From Lachnospiraceae bacterium (GTDB lineage Bacteria > Bacillota > Clostridia > Lachnospirales > Lachnospiraceae): a DNA stretch of 6,236 bases. Positions 6,187-6,236 of the stretch are shown here, in pieces. Below the pieces are notes generated by a model that worked only from the letters and a program-made list of their open reading frames with translations, had not been told where the DNA came from and did no database searches. The position numbers and the translations under genes were made by a program. Numbering within the stretch: position 1 is the stretch's first letter; each line of letters begins with the position of its first letter. Where the stretch lies: the NCBI GenBank assembly GCA_021202715.1, contig JAJQCL010000221.1, positions 1 through 6,236 on the forward strand, written 5' to 3'.

Positions 6187-6203
6187 GTGTCCGAGTCGGA
6201 CAC
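6187..6203. promoter_or_regulatory. 17-bp palindrome, operator candidate, distal copy
   Basis: GTGTCCGA-G-TCGGACAC has the same arms as the proximal copy and differs only at the central base. The centres are 151 bases apart. It lies between two minus-strand terminators, so it would control a transcript starting between them, or act together with the proximal copy by looping. Confidence 0.6.
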
Positions 6204-6210
6204 GGAAGGT

Positions 6211-6236
6211 ATAAAAATACCCGCCTGCACAGGCGG
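6211..6236 (-). terminator. Intrinsic terminator at the window edge
   Basis: On the minus strand CCGCCT-GTGC-AGGCGG is followed by GTATTTTTAT: a GC-rich hairpin and T tract. The stem may extend past the window edge. It most likely ends a minus-strand gene located just beyond base 6236. Confidence 0.72.

Noticed and set aside
6204..6220. TATAAA-like -10 box on the plus strand at 6210
   Set aside because: No -35 element at suitable distance, and the T-rich complement is better explained as the tail of the minus-strand terminator.

Overview
This window is almost entirely one very large gene on the minus strand. It starts with an ATG at 5922 and stays open to base 1, giving 1974 codons with no stop by hand translation; its 3' end lies outside the window. 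The product is a secreted, multi-domain Gram-positive surface adhesin of the SpaA/Cna-B plus VaFE (T-Q ester bond) type. The host is most likely a gut Firmicute of the Clostridia, such as Lachnospiraceae. That inference rests on the signal peptide ending in an AFAAE-like site, the strong AGGGAGG ribosome binding site, the domain family, and a G+C content of roughly half. Nothing here fixes the species. Related adhesins are often carried on integrative conjugative elements, but no mobility gene is visible in this window.

Domain order from the N terminus: signal peptide (1-33); InlB-B-type bacterial repeat (about 43-121); acidic Glu/Thr/Ser/Ala linker (122-192); helical segment (193-262); thioester-like domain with Cys316 (about 285-402); its companion beta domain (about 430-575); eight Cna-B/SpaA-like domains, each with a candidate isopeptide Lys and Glu; then two VaFE domains, the second cut by the window edge. 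Cna-B domains 4-7 form a tandem family sharing a DPVIRGG junction. Domain 6 carries an EF-hand-like DxDxDG loop, domain 7 carries a degenerate one, and domain 7 also holds a 76-residue tyrosine-rich insert. The expected reading is a stalk of covalently locked beta domains holding a reactive or binding tip away from the cell wall. A C-terminal LPxTG-type sorting signal is expected beyond base 1.

The 314 bases upstream of the gene (5923-6236) are dense with signals, all read on the minus strand. From upstream to downstream they are: a terminator hairpin at the window edge; a 17-bp palindrome; a second terminator; a second copy of the palindrome with the same arms; and a Shine-Dalgarno sequence leading into a possible 26-29 codon leader ORF. 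The stop of that leader overlaps the adhesin start as ATGA. The paired palindromes look like operators for a dimeric regulator, and the arrangement suggests regulated and possibly translationally coupled expression. No RNA gene, insertion sequence or CRISPR array was seen. The long plus-strand open frames are antisense shadows of the adhesin gene.
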